From: Verrucomicrobiota bacterium
GTDB taxonomy: Bacteria; Verrucomicrobiota; Verrucomicrobiia; Limisphaerales; UBA1100
NCBI GenBank assembly: GCA_028872645.1
Contig: JAPKDK010000031.1
Span: 1 to 17,174 of the forward strand
Direction: 5' to 3'
Length of the DNA stretch: 17,174 nucleotides
Both the position numbers and the translations under genes were made by a program. The notes beneath the pieces are model-generated. The model was not told the origin of the DNA, did not search any database, and was given only the letters and a program-made list of their open reading frames with translations. This document shows, in pieces, positions 1 through 7,920 of the stretch (position 1 is the stretch's first letter; each line of letters opens with the position of its first letter).

Positions 1-162
1 GACAAACCGGGCGAGGGTGACAAACCGGGCGAGGGTGACAAACCGGGCGAGGGTGGCAAACCGGGCGAGGGTGGCAAACCGGGCGAGGGTGGCAAACCGG
101 GCGAGGGTGGCAAACCGGGCGAAGGTGGCAAACCGGGCGAGGGTGGCAAGCCCGGTGAAGGC
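1..162 (+). repeat. 18-base tandem repeat, nine copies, coding for (D/G)KPGEG
   Basis: Nine head-to-tail 18-base units start at 1, 19, 37, 55, 73, 91, 109, 127 and 145. The first three begin with GAC (Asp) and the other six with GGC (Gly). Copies 1-3 are identical to each other. Copies 4, 5, 6 and 8 are identical to each other, copy 7 has one silent change, and copy 9 has several silent changes. The last unit being the most diverged suggests recent expansion on the upstream side. The array runs off the left edge, so the full copy number is unknown. Because the unit is a multiple of three, copy-number change would keep the frame. Confidence 0.95.
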
Positions 163-531
163 GGCGCGGGGGAGCAAGCTTCGAAAGCTTTACAGGAAGC
201 CGCGCAAGCGCAGGCAGAGGCAATGCGCCAGGCGCGCGCGGCGGGGCTTACTCCGGGCGAGCGGCCGCCCAACGAAGGCAATAGCCAAGAGGGCGCCGGA
301 GAGGGCGCGCTCGTCAATGCCGAGGCCAAGCCGCTGGGCGAGTTACCCGACCTCAAGCGAATGAAGGCCGAGGACTGGGCGAAGCTGCCGCCGAAGGTAG
401 CGCAGGAACTTTTGGAAAACAGCCGCGAAAGTATGTCGCCTGAATTCCGAGAGCAGATCAGCCATTACTTCCGCATCATCGCCGAGCGCGCGCGCAGGAA
501 CAACGACGCCCCGAAAGCCTCTCGCAAATGA
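1..531 (+). CDS. C-terminal part of a (D/G)KPGEG-repeat protein (5' end outside window)
   Basis: The reading frame is open from the first base of the window, so the N-terminus is missing. The visible 176 residues begin with nine hexapeptides, (D/G)KPGEG, encoded by an 18-base tandem repeat. An Ala/Gln-rich, probably helical stretch follows (residues about 58-80), then a polar Gly/Glu/Pro linker. The last 60 residues look like a folded domain, with PDLKRMKAEDWAKLPPKVAQ followed by a helix ending in FRIIAERARR. This frame was chosen over the other open frames in the repeat because it continues into that domain and ends in an ATGA overlap with the next gene. I do not recognise the family by name. 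From memory, similar tails precede squalene-cyclase-fold genes in Verrucomicrobia and Planctomycetes, in clusters encoding large envelope proteins. No function is assigned. Confidence 0.75.
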   Translation, partial: DKPGEGDKPGEGDKPGEGGKPGEGGKPGEGGKPGEGGKPGEGGKPGEGGKPGEGGAGEQASKALQEAAQAQAEAMRQARAAGLTPGERPPNEGNSQEGAGEGALVNAEAKPLGELPDLKRMKAEDWAKLPPKVAQELLENSRESMSPEFREQISHYFRIIAERARRNNDAPKASRK

Positions 532-1646
532 GCCTGACCGCGCTTTCCCATTTGCGACTTTCCCGAAGGCAAGCCCTGCTCGGCATGGCCGTTTTGCCGG
601 GGCTGCTGCCGGCGGCGGGCAAGGCAAAGGACAAAGTGGACATCGCGCTTGATCGTGGCGCGCGGCATATTGTCAATTCACAGGAGGCCGACGGAACGTT
701 CACCGATCCCAAGGCTCGCGACTCTGCCCGCAACGGGTATGCGCTTACGGCGCTGGGACTCATGGCACTGGCCTCCATTGGGCATCAACCGGGCGACCCC
801 AATCGGGAGGGCATCGCGATGAAACGCGCGTTGGGTTTCATGTTGCGCAATGACCGCCGTCGCAACCGTTCGGGCGGGCCGTATGAATATTACGGTTCCG
901 ATGGTGGCCGCATGTACGGCCATGGCATTGCCACTTTGTGTCTTTCAGAAATGATGGGGATGGGGGTGGATCGCGATCAGGAACAGTTGCTGCGCAAGTA
1001 CACCACCAAGGCGGTGGATTTAATTTTGGTTTCGCAAAAGGCCCGCAAAGGAAACCCGGCTCATCGGGGCGGCTGGCGGTATGACCCCACGTCGAATGAT
1101 TCGGATTTATCGGTGACGGTGTGGCAACTGATGGCGCTGCGGTCGGCCAAGAACGCCGGGATCAATGTGCCCAAGGAAGCGATCGACATGGCGGTGCGTT
1201 ATTTGAAACGCAGTTATTATTCTCCGCGCGATGCCCGCGGCCGGCCGGTGAACCTGAACAGCGGCTGCGGCTATATGCCCAACCAGCAGCCGCGCTATTC
1301 CACCACGGCGGCGGGGCTGCTCAGCCTGCAGGTGTGCGGCGAGTATGACGCGCCGGAGGTCATTGGCTCGGTGAATTGGCTCAAGCGCAAGGCGGTGAAC
1401 AAGCGTGAGCAATGGTTCTACTACGGTACCTATTACTACTCGCAGGGCATGCAAAAACGCAAGGGCGATACTGCCCGAAATGCTCGCGATACCACCGAGA
1501 AACTGCTGTTGCCGATGCAAAGTGTGGATGGATCGTGGTCGGGCAACGACGGTATGGAGTCCGGCGCGGGCAGGGTGTATTGCACCAGTCTGGCGATGCT
1601 GAGCCTTTCAGTGAAGTATCATTTCCTCCCCATTTATCAGCACTAG
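528..1646 (+). CDS. Exported prenyltransferase/squalene-oxidase-repeat protein (alpha/alpha toroid)
   Basis: A 372-residue protein whose start overlaps the upstream stop codon (ATGA), so the two genes are translationally coupled. The N-terminus has a Tat-like signal: SRRQALLG at residues 13-20, then a hydrophobic stretch ending in PAAGKA. The mature part shows repeats of the squalene-cyclase/prenyltransferase toroid: NSQEADGTF near residue 50, YGHGIATLCLSEMMG near 130, GGWRYDPTSNDSDLSVTVWQ near 185-205, and QSVDGSWSG near 330. At 372 residues it is far shorter than a true squalene-hopene cyclase (over 600), and DSDLS is not the cyclase DxDD(T) acid motif, so terpene cyclisation is unlikely. 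Similar exported toroids are common in Planctomycetes and Verrucomicrobia, and their function is not established. Probably periplasmic or envelope-associated and working with the upstream repeat protein. Confidence 0.82.
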   Translation: MSLTALSHLRLSRRQALLGMAVLPGLLPAAGKAKDKVDIALDRGARHIVNSQEADGTFTDPKARDSARNGYALTALGLMALASIGHQPGDPNREGIAMKRALGFMLRNDRRRNRSGGPYEYYGSDGGRMYGHGIATLCLSEMMGMGVDRDQEQLLRKYTTKAVDLILVSQKARKGNPAHRGGWRYDPTSNDSDLSVTVWQLMALRSAKNAGINVPKEAIDMAVRYLKRSYYSPRDARGRPVNLNSGCGYMPNQQPRYSTTAAGLLSLQVCGEYDAPEVIGSVNWLKRKAVNKREQWFYYGTYYYSQGMQKRKGDTARNARDTTEKLLLPMQSVDGSWSGNDGMESGAGRVYCTSLAMLSLSVKYHFLPIYQH

Positions 1647-1656
1647 TTTGGCGCAC

Positions 1657-1685
1657 AAAAAAACCGCCCGGAAAACCGGGCGGTT
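1657..1685 (-). terminator. Intrinsic terminator, strongest on the minus strand
   Basis: A perfect 10-bp stem (1662-1671 with 1676-1685; arms AACCGCCCGG and CCGGGCGGTT) closes an AAAA loop. Seven As at 1657-1663, partly within the stem, become a T-run after the hairpin when read on the minus strand. That is the textbook intrinsic-terminator form for the lipoprotein gene ending at 1713. On the plus strand the hairpin is followed only by TTGTGTGATTC, a poor U-tract, but it sits 15 bases after the toroid gene stop and may stop transcription both ways. Confidence 0.85.
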
Positions 1686-1712
1686 GTGTGATTCTTGAAT
1701 CAGGTCGTTAGG

Positions 1713-1904
1713 CTATTTGCCTTCCGTGCCGCCTTCGCCGCCACCTTCTCCGCCGGCTCCAGCTCCATCAGGACCTTCACCCGGGGTAGGGGGCTCTTCG
1801 TTCTCCATGGGATCCGAAGAGTCGTCGGCTCCGCCGCAACCCACCATGAAGGCGCTCAAGGCGGTCATGCAGGTGGCGTGTTTAATGAGTTGTATTAGTT
1901 TCAT
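1713..1904 (-). CDS. Small acidic, Gly-rich lipoprotein
   Basis: A 63-residue product with a short basic N-terminus (MKLIQLIKH), a hydrophobic segment and a lipobox-like FMVGC, so Cys23 is the likely lipidated residue. The mature part is about 40 residues, almost entirely Gly, Glu, Asp and Pro, with no hydrophobic core. It is probably a disordered surface tail rather than an enzyme. It lies 45 bases downstream of the prepilin-like gene on the same strand and is followed by a strong terminator, which suggests co-transcription. No clear Shine-Dalgarno precedes the ATG. Its PGEG stretch recalls the hexapeptide of the repeat protein at the window start, but composition alone could explain this. 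A reading frame on the opposite strand is also open; the lipobox is what favours this one. Function unknown. Confidence 0.62.
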   Translation of the reverse strand: MKLIQLIKHATCMTALSAFMVGCGGADDSSDPMENEEPPTPGEGPDGAGAGGEGGGEGGTEGK

Positions 1905-1949
1905 AGGGCGGGCGATTGATCACATATTCCCCGGTTCATTGCAACAACT

Positions 1950-2717
<768 letters not shown>

Positions 2718-2746
2718 TTTTTGGGGATAGGTACAGTTTTGGGTTG

Positions 2747-2762
2747 TGACTATATATAGTCA
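2747..2762. promoter_or_regulatory. 16-bp perfect palindrome in the prepilin/zwf divergent region
   Basis: TGACTATATATAGTCA reads identically on both strands. It lies 30 bases upstream of the prepilin-like gene start. Read toward that gene, its TATATA/TATAGT core could also be a -10 box, with a poor -35 (TTTAAG) 17 bases further up. Either an operator for a dimeric regulator overlapping the promoter, or simply an AT-rich promoter core. Confidence 0.4.
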
Positions 2763-2872
2763 GTTAGCGGCCTTAAAGCAGATTTCATGCCGCAAAATGA
2801 ATCATTCAGAATAACAGGCAGATTGGTATTTCCTTCAACTTATTCACAGGTGTTGGGTGTTTTTGTGTGTGA

Positions 2873-2903
2873 TTTTCACGCAAAATGGTTTGTTTTCACG
2901 CAA
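2873..2903. promoter_or_regulatory. 11-bp direct repeat spaced 20 bp upstream of zwf
   Basis: TTTTCACGCAA occurs at 2873-2883 and again at 2893-2903. The start-to-start spacing is 20 bases, close to two helical turns, so two protein molecules would sit on the same DNA face. The pair lies 65-95 bases before the chosen zwf ATG, in the AT-rich part of the divergent intergenic region. A short palindrome, TTGAGCTCAA, follows at 2916-2925. A binding site controlling zwf is inferred; no regulator gene is in the window. Confidence 0.35.
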
Positions 2904-2967
2904 CAAAAATTTGTATTGAGCTCAAGTATTGAACTCTCTGCTACCCACCCCGTATGCTACCGCGCAG

Positions 2968-4524
2968 ATGGAAACTGCTGTAATTCCTGGACTCTCGCGG
3001 TCGGATGAAGGGCGCAAGGCGGATGAGCCGTGCACGATTGTGATTTTTGGCGCGAGTGGCGATCTTACCGTGCGCAAGCTGATCCCGGCACTGTTCCATC
3101 TTTATAAAGACGGGCAGATGCCTGAGCCTTTCCGAGTGGTGGGCTTCGCGCGCCGCGATAAGACCGATGCAAGCTGGCGCGAGGAAATGAAGGCGGGCAT
3201 CGAGCGTTTCTCGCGTTCGCCGGAAGTGAATGCCGCGCAGTGGGAGGCCTTTGCAAAAAATCTCTTTTACCATCGCGGCGATCTCACTGATGCGGAAGCG
3301 TACGCGAGCTTGGGAACGCGCTTGGCGGATTTTGATAACGAACAGCTTGCCAATAATCTGATTTTTTACCTCGCCATTTCGCCGAGCTTATTTGCCGATG
3401 TGGTGGATCATTTGCACAAGGCCAAGCTTCTGCATCGCTGGGAAGAGGGCGACCAGTTTTGGCAGCGTGTGGTGGTAGAGAAACCTTTCGGGCACGACCT
3501 CCAATCCGCGCGCGAACTCAACGCCCAACTGGTGAAGCACGCGCGCGAGCGACAGATCCTTCGCATCGATCATTATCTCGGCAAGGAAACGGTGCAGAAC
3601 ATTATGATGTTCCGTTTCTCCAACGCTATCTTCGAACAACTCTGGCATCGCGAGGCCATCGAGCACGTGCAAATCACGGTGAGTGAAGACATTGGTGTAG
3701 GCAGTCGCGGCGGTTATTTTGAAGAGGCCGGCACGATGCGCGATATGATGCAAAATCATCTTCTGCAAATCCTTTCGCTGGTGGCCATGGAGCCACCGCC
3801 CTCGCTGGCGGCCGAGGATATCCGCAATGAAAAAGTGAAGGCACTCAAATCTATCCGCCCGATGACGCCTGAGGCGGTGGCGCAACAAGTCGTGCGCGGT
3901 CAGTATTTTGCCGGCACGGTGAATGGTGAAAACCGCACGGGCTATCGCCAGGAAGAAAAAGTGAATCCCGAGAGCAATGTGGAAACCTATGCTGCGCTCA
4001 AACTGTTCATCGATAATTGGCGATGGAGCGGTGTGCCGTTTTATTTGCGCACCGGGAAAAACCTTCCGCTGCGCGCCAGCGAAGTGCGTGTGCAATTTCG
4101 GCCCACACCCAGCGTGCTTTTTGCCGCGCAGGGCAATCTCGATCTCGATCGCAACGCACTAACACTGCGGCTGCAGCCAGACGAAGGAATTTCCCTGCGC
4201 TTCAATGGTAAAGTCCCTGGCACCACCATCGCCACGCGGCCGGTGCGGATGCATTTCGGGTACGATGCAGAATTTGGCGCGTATACGCCTGAAGCGTATG
4301 AACGCTTATTGCTCGAAGCGATGGCAGGCGATGCCACGCTCTTTATTCGGCGCGATGAAGTGGAAACCGCGTGGCAATTTGTCGATGCCATTCGCGCCGG
4401 TTGGGGCGGTGAGGCGTTGAGCAACCGCGAATTTTATGCGGCCGGCACGTGGGGGCCCGAGGCGGCGGAAGACCTCCTCGCGCAGGACGGTCACGTGTGG
4501 CACAATCCCCAGCCCGCAAAATGA
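2968..4524 (+). CDS. zwf: Glucose-6-phosphate 1-dehydrogenase
   Basis: Oxidises glucose 6-phosphate to 6-phosphogluconolactone with NAD(P)+, the entry step of the oxidative pentose phosphate pathway, in the cytoplasm. With this start the protein has 518 residues, near the family norm. Visible signatures are the Rossmann dinucleotide loop GASGDLT (residues 28-34), EKPFG (171-175) and the active-site signature RIDHYLGKE (199-207), whose His and Lys bind substrate. An in-frame TTG at 2929 would add 13 residues, but ATG 2968 is preferred because the extra residues are not needed for the fold. Neither start has a good Shine-Dalgarno. The stop overlaps the pgl start (ATGA), so the first two enzymes of the pathway are coupled. 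A direct repeat and palindromes upstream suggest regulation. The next pathway gene (gnd) is not in the window. Confidence 0.97.
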   Translation: METAVIPGLSRSDEGRKADEPCTIVIFGASGDLTVRKLIPALFHLYKDGQMPEPFRVVGFARRDKTDASWREEMKAGIERFSRSPEVNAAQWEAFAKNLFYHRGDLTDAEAYASLGTRLADFDNEQLANNLIFYLAISPSLFADVVDHLHKAKLLHRWEEGDQFWQRVVVEKPFGHDLQSARELNAQLVKHARERQILRIDHYLGKETVQNIMMFRFSNAIFEQLWHREAIEHVQITVSEDIGVGSRGGYFEEAGTMRDMMQNHLLQILSLVAMEPPPSLAAEDIRNEKVKALKSIRPMTPEAVAQQVVRGQYFAGTVNGENRTGYRQEEKVNPESNVETYAALKLFIDNWRWSGVPFYLRTGKNLPLRASEVRVQFRPTPSVLFAAQGNLDLDRNALTLRLQPDEGISLRFNGKVPGTTIATRPVRMHFGYDAEFGAYTPEAYERLLLEAMAGDATLFIRRDEVETAWQFVDAIRAGWGGEALSNREFYAAGTWGPEAAEDLLAQDGHVWHNPQPAK

Positions 4525-5219
4525 ATCACGCCCTGCGCACGTTCGACAGCGCCGAAGACCTCGCCCGCGAAGCGGCTTTGCGATGGCTCGGTGCGATGGC
4601 CGATTGCGACTTATTTACTGTGGCACTTTCGGGCGGTCGCATTCCCAAATTATTATACGCGGAAGTAGTCGCCCAAGCTTCGGAAGATGCCTTTGCAAAC
4701 GCGCATTTTTTTTGGGGCGATGAACGCTGCGTTTCGCCCACGGATGAAGAGAGTAATTTTAAACTCGCCGCTGTGCGGTTGTTGCTGGCGTTGAAAGTTC
4801 CCGAGCCGCAGGTGCATCGCATCCTCACCGAACGCGGCGAAGCCTTTGCGGTGCAACAAGCTGAAGCGGAGATTTGCCGCATCGCGGATTTGGATGAGGA
4901 CGGCCAACCGGTTCTCGATTTGGTTTTTCTCGGCTTGGGCGAGGACGGCCACGTGGCGTCGATTTTTCCCGGCGACACGGAGGCGATGGAAACTCGCGCG
5001 GTTTATCGTGCCATCACCGGTCCCAAGCCGCCGCCGCGCCGCATCACGCTGGGCTATCCCGCGCTCGCCGCCGCGCGCGAGGTGTGGGTGCTCGCCGCGG
5101 GCGAAGGGAAAAAGGAAGCCTTGCGTGCCTCGTTGGCGGATGGGGGCGATACACCGCTCGCGCGGGTTTTGCAAAACAGGACACACACGGAGATTTTCAC
5201 CGACTTCGATTTAGCGTAG
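4521..5219 (+). CDS. pgl: 6-phosphogluconolactonase (DevB/Pgl type)
   Basis: Hydrolyses 6-phosphogluconolactone made by the preceding zwf product to 6-phosphogluconate. The 232-residue length matches the NagB-like DevB family. Motifs in order are LSGGRIPK (36-43, the usual LSGGxTP with Ile for Thr), WGDERCVSPTDEESN (65-79, usual WGDERxVPxxxxxSN) and GLGEDGHVASIFPG (138-151, which carries the catalytic His region). The start is set by the four-base ATGA overlap with zwf. Earlier in-frame starts exist but would lie deep inside zwf. The frame stays open upstream only because of GC-rich coding bias. Confidence 0.95.
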   Translation: MNHALRTFDSAEDLAREAALRWLGAMADCDLFTVALSGGRIPKLLYAEVVAQASEDAFANAHFFWGDERCVSPTDEESNFKLAAVRLLLALKVPEPQVHRILTERGEAFAVQQAEAEICRIADLDEDGQPVLDLVFLGLGEDGHVASIFPGDTEAMETRAVYRAITGPKPPPRRITLGYPALAAAREVWVLAAGEGKKEALRASLADGGDTPLARVLQNRTHTEIFTDFDLA

Positions 5220-5228
5220 CCTCCACGC

Positions 5229-5501
5229 ATGGACGCCGACAAACCGGAAAGCATCGACCGCACTGAAGTCATTCGTGAATCGCGCTTGCGCAGCGTGCTC
5301 AAGGCGCTGAGCTGGCGCGTGTTGGCCACGCTTACCACCATTGCCATCGCGTATTTTATCGTTGGCGATGTGACGGTTGCACTCAAGATTGGCGCGGTGG
5401 AAGTCGTGGCGAAGATGTTGATTTATTATTTGCACGAACGCGCGTGGGCAAAAGTGCCGCTGGGAACGGTGCGTGCTTGGGCGGGCGCGGAAAAAAGTTG
5501 A
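5229..5501 (+). CDS. DUF2061 small membrane protein
   Basis: A 90-residue protein with a charged N-terminal segment (residues 1-25), then two closely spaced hydrophobic helices (about 30-46 and 51-68). The second is followed by the signature KMLIYYLHERAW. The core from ALSWRVLATLTT through that signature matches DUF2061, a family of predicted inner-membrane proteins of unknown function. It begins 9 bases after the pgl stop and is probably co-transcribed with zwf-pgl. A weak promoter-like pair (TTTTCA at 5194, TAGCCT at 5217) also lies just before it. Its link to the pentose phosphate genes is positional only. Confidence 0.85.
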   Translation: MDADKPESIDRTEVIRESRLRSVLKALSWRVLATLTTIAIAYFIVGDVTVALKIGAVEVVAKMLIYYLHERAWAKVPLGTVRAWAGAEKS

Positions 5502-5535
5502 TGCAAATATTCGGGCATCACGGCATCCTTTTTTT

Positions 5536-6936
5536 ATGCGATGCTTGATTGCACTGTGGCTGTTGTTGTTGCCGTTGTGGGCGGCGAAGCCAAATTTCTT
5601 GGTCATCGTCACTGACGACCAACGACCCGACACCATTGCCGCGCTGGGCAATCCGCGCATTGACACGCTCAACCTTGATTGGCTAGTGAAAAATGGGGCG
5701 ACATTTGAAAACTTCATTTGCTCCAATCCTTTGTGCGTGCCAAGCCGCGCGGAAATTCTCACCGGTTGCACCGGCTACCGCAATGGCGTGCGCGGCTTGG
5801 GGGGCGAACGCATCAACCCCAAACTAACATTGTGGCCGGCGGCGATGGCGGCGGGCGGTTATCACGCGTGGTACAGCGGCAAGTGGATGAATGACGGCCA
5901 GCCCACCACGCGCGGGTATCATGAAACGCGCGGGTTCTTCAGTGGCGGTGGGGGCACTTGGAAAAGAGGTGAAGTCATTCGTGGCCGCAAGGGTCGGCCG
6001 ATTACCGGTTATCGGAATTGGACATTTAAAAATTCAAAAGGCAAACCGGAGTTGCAAAAGGGCATCGGCCTCACGCCGTTGACGGACAAGTATATTGCCG
6101 ATGGCGCGCTGGAGTTTTTGAAACGCAAGACGGAGCAGCCGTTTTTTCTGCACGTGAATTTTACCGGTCCGCACGATCCGCTGGTGGTTCCACCCGGCTA
6201 CGAGAAAAAATACACGCGCGCGAAAATGAAACTGCCGGAAAATTTTCTGCCCGAGCATCCCTTCGATCACGGCAACCTCAAGGGCCGCGATGAGGCGTTG
6301 CTGCCGTGGCCGCGCACGAAGGCGGATGTGCTTGACGAGCTGGCGGTTTATTACGCGGTGATTGATCACATCGACCGGCAGGTTGGCCGAATGCTCGACC
6401 AACTCCGTGCGGATGGGCGGCTGGCCAACACGTTTGTCATTTTCACCAGCGACCACGGGCTGGCCCTCGGCAGCCACGGGTTAATGGGTAAACAAAATAT
6501 GTACGACCACACCATTCGCGTGCCCTTCATTATCAGCGGCCCGGGAATTGCCAAGGGGCAGCGCGTGCCGGCGTTTGGGTTTTTGCGGGATATGTATCCC
6601 ACCGTGTGCGATCTGGCGGGCTTGCCTATTCCAAAGTCCGTGAAGGCCAGGAGCCTTGCGCCCCTTCTGCGGGGGCAGCGAGAGAATGTGCATTCGGCGG
6701 GCTACGGTTATTTTCAGGATGTGCAGCGGATGATTTGGGTGGAAAACTGGAAGCTGATTTTTTACCTCAAGACCGGTCGTCATCAGCTTTTCAATCTCAC
6801 GGATGATCCGCACGAGCTCAATGACCTATCGCGTTCGCCAGTACGCCGCGCGCGGCTGCAGCGTATGCGGCGTTCCCTAAATCAATGGTTTCACGACCAA
6901 GGGGACGAATTATTTTTGCGCGGACTTAAGGATTGA
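5536..6936 (+). CDS. Exported type I (formylglycine) sulfatase
   Basis: A 466-residue alkaline-phosphatase-superfamily sulfatase. The ATG at 5536 was chosen because it begins a clean signal peptide (MRCLIALWLLLLPLWAA, about residues 1-17). A TTG at 5473 would put 21 polar residues in front of it. Metal and catalytic signatures are TDDQ (26-29), CVPSR at 67-71 with Cys67 the residue expected to become formylglycine, GKW at 115-117, HVNFTGPHDP, and SDHG around 305-308. It would hydrolyse sulfate esters, probably on polysaccharide or glycan fragments, in the periplasm or outside. Substrate cannot be read from the sequence. The formylglycine-generating enzyme is not in the window. It is separated from DUF2061 by 34 bases and from the stress-protein gene by a promoter-like region. 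Confidence 0.92.
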   Translation: MRCLIALWLLLLPLWAAKPNFLVIVTDDQRPDTIAALGNPRIDTLNLDWLVKNGATFENFICSNPLCVPSRAEILTGCTGYRNGVRGLGGERINPKLTLWPAAMAAGGYHAWYSGKWMNDGQPTTRGYHETRGFFSGGGGTWKRGEVIRGRKGRPITGYRNWTFKNSKGKPELQKGIGLTPLTDKYIADGALEFLKRKTEQPFFLHVNFTGPHDPLVVPPGYEKKYTRAKMKLPENFLPEHPFDHGNLKGRDEALLPWPRTKADVLDELAVYYAVIDHIDRQVGRMLDQLRADGRLANTFVIFTSDHGLALGSHGLMGKQNMYDHTIRVPFIISGPGIAKGQRVPAFGFLRDMYPTVCDLAGLPIPKSVKARSLAPLLRGQRENVHSAGYGYFQDVQRMIWVENWKLIFYLKTGRHQLFNLTDDPHELNDLSRSPVRRARLQRMRRSLNQWFHDQGDELFLRGLKD

Positions 6937-6962
6937 GTTTAATCAAAAAATGTGGTTTTAAT
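6933..6962 (+). promoter_or_regulatory. Candidate sigma-70-type promoter for the universal stress protein gene
   Basis: TTGAGT at 6933-6938 and TTTAAT at 6957-6962 (five of six matches to TATAAT) are separated by 18 bases. The -35 overlaps the sulfatase stop codon. Transcription would start near 6969, giving a leader of about 35 bases that contains a GC-rich hairpin before ATG 7004. Unlike the other promoter candidates here, this one implies a leader. Confidence 0.4.
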
Positions 6963-6972
6963 AAACACACAC

Positions 6973-6993
6973 GGGCGCGGCCCATTTGCGCCC
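6973..6993 (+). other. GC hairpin in the leader of the universal stress protein gene
   Basis: GGGCGC (6973-6978) pairs with GCGCCC (6988-6993) around a nine-base loop, ending 10 bases before ATG 7004. No T-run follows, so it is not a terminator. It could shape mRNA stability or access to the start codon. Confidence 0.35.
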
Positions 6994-7003
6994 AACCATT
7001 GCT

Positions 7004-7876
7004 ATGATTAATCGTATACTGGTTTGTCTCGATAAATCCACTTACACCGACTCTGCCATCGCCTACGCGTGCTGGCTCGCCAAGCACCACGATGCCAGCC
7101 TGGAGGGGTTGGTGGTGCTGGATGCGGAGGGCATCTCGCGCTCGGTGGGCGCCGTGCCCTTGGGCGCGATGAAGTTTGCCAAGACGAGCATCGCCGCCAA
7201 GGAAGCGGAGTACCACGAGTTGATGGAGGGTTTGCTGGCCAACTTCAGCGCGCGTTGCGAAGCGGCGGGCGTGCGCCACACGGAGTTTGAAATGCAGGGC
7301 ACTCCGGCGGCATCCATTTTGGAGGAGTCCAATTTTTTTGACTGCGTGGTGATCGGCTTGCGCACGTTTTTCACTTACGGCAGCGGCGCGGGCGACGACG
7401 GCGAGTACGGCACGGACGACGATGAACCGGGCGATTCGCTGGAGACGATTATGGATCGCTCACTCGCGCCGGTGTTTGCCGTGCCTTTGGGCTGGAAACC
7501 GGACGACGAATTCGACGCGCTAATCGCCCTCAACGGCAGCCTACATTCGATGCGCGCGCTGCGGCAGTTCGCGCGGCTCTATGGGCGCTCCAAAGCACGC
7601 GTCACATTGTTGCATTGTTCGGATGATGGAAACGACAGCCTTGAGTTGCTCACCAAATCCGCCGGCTTCCTGCGCTCCCATGGCTTCGACCACGTGGAAG
7701 TGAAAACTGAGTCGGGCGACATTCGTGAATTGCTCAACTCGGATTTCAGCAAGCCCTTTGACCTCATCGCCCTCGGTGCCCACGGCAGCAGCGGCGTGGT
7801 GGAATTTTTCACCGGCAGCCTCTGCAAAGACCTCATCGAGCGCGGCAACAAACCGCTGCTCATTGCCAACGGTTAA
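7004..7876 (+). CDS. Tandem-domain universal stress protein (UspA family)
   Basis: A cytoplasmic 290-residue protein with two Usp domains (about 1-155 and 168-290). The first opens with INRILVCLDKSTYTDSAIAY, the usual first strand and helix. The second ends with GAHGSSGVVEFFTGS (258-272), an exact G-2x-G-9x-G-S ATP-binding signature, followed by KPLLIANG. The equivalent loop of the first domain is replaced by an acidic, Gly-rich insert (about residues 126-145, GSGAGDDGEYGTDDDEPGD), so only the second domain is predicted to bind nucleotide. ATG 7004 is preferred to an upstream TTG at 6986 because MINRILVCLD is the canonical start. The partner or stress is not evident from the neighbours. Confidence 0.92.
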   Translation: MINRILVCLDKSTYTDSAIAYACWLAKHHDASLEGLVVLDAEGISRSVGAVPLGAMKFAKTSIAAKEAEYHELMEGLLANFSARCEAAGVRHTEFEMQGTPAASILEESNFFDCVVIGLRTFFTYGSGAGDDGEYGTDDDEPGDSLETIMDRSLAPVFAVPLGWKPDDEFDALIALNGSLHSMRALRQFARLYGRSKARVTLLHCSDDGNDSLELLTKSAGFLRSHGFDHVEVKTESGDIRELLNSDFSKPFDLIALGAHGSSGVVEFFTGSLCKDLIERGNKPLLIANG

Positions 7877-7885
7877 TCGGTGGAC

Positions 7886-7914
7886 TTGACCGCGAGCGCA
7901 AACGCACAGAGGCT
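7886..7914 (+). promoter_or_regulatory. Candidate start-proximal promoter of the sialidase-like gene
   Basis: TTGACC at 7886-7891 (five of six matches to the -35 consensus), 17 bases, then GAGGCT at 7909-7914, only 6 bases before ATG 7921. The -10 is poor apart from A at position 2 and T at position 6. The AGAGG inside it could instead serve as a Shine-Dalgarno, so this reading is uncertain. Confidence 0.35.
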
Positions 7915-7920
7915 TTGCCG

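Noticed and set aside
17..364. Long open frame reading NRARV repeats in the second plus frame
   Set aside because: It exists only because the 18-base repeat has no stops in other frames. The first frame continues into a folded C-terminal domain and ends in a coupled ATGA overlap.
528..1646. Squalene-hopene or other terpene cyclase
   Set aside because: The protein is far too short, carries an export signal, and DSDLS does not match the catalytic DxDD(T) motif. Only the toroid fold is shared.
2787..3008. Possible 73-residue gene upstream of zwf
   Set aside because: It overlaps the zwf N-terminus, covers the AT-rich regulatory region, and lacks any start signal or recognisable motif.
3388..4095. 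235-residue open frame antisense to zwf
   Set aside because: zwf has all its family signatures across this region. The antisense product is His/Arg-rich without domain features.
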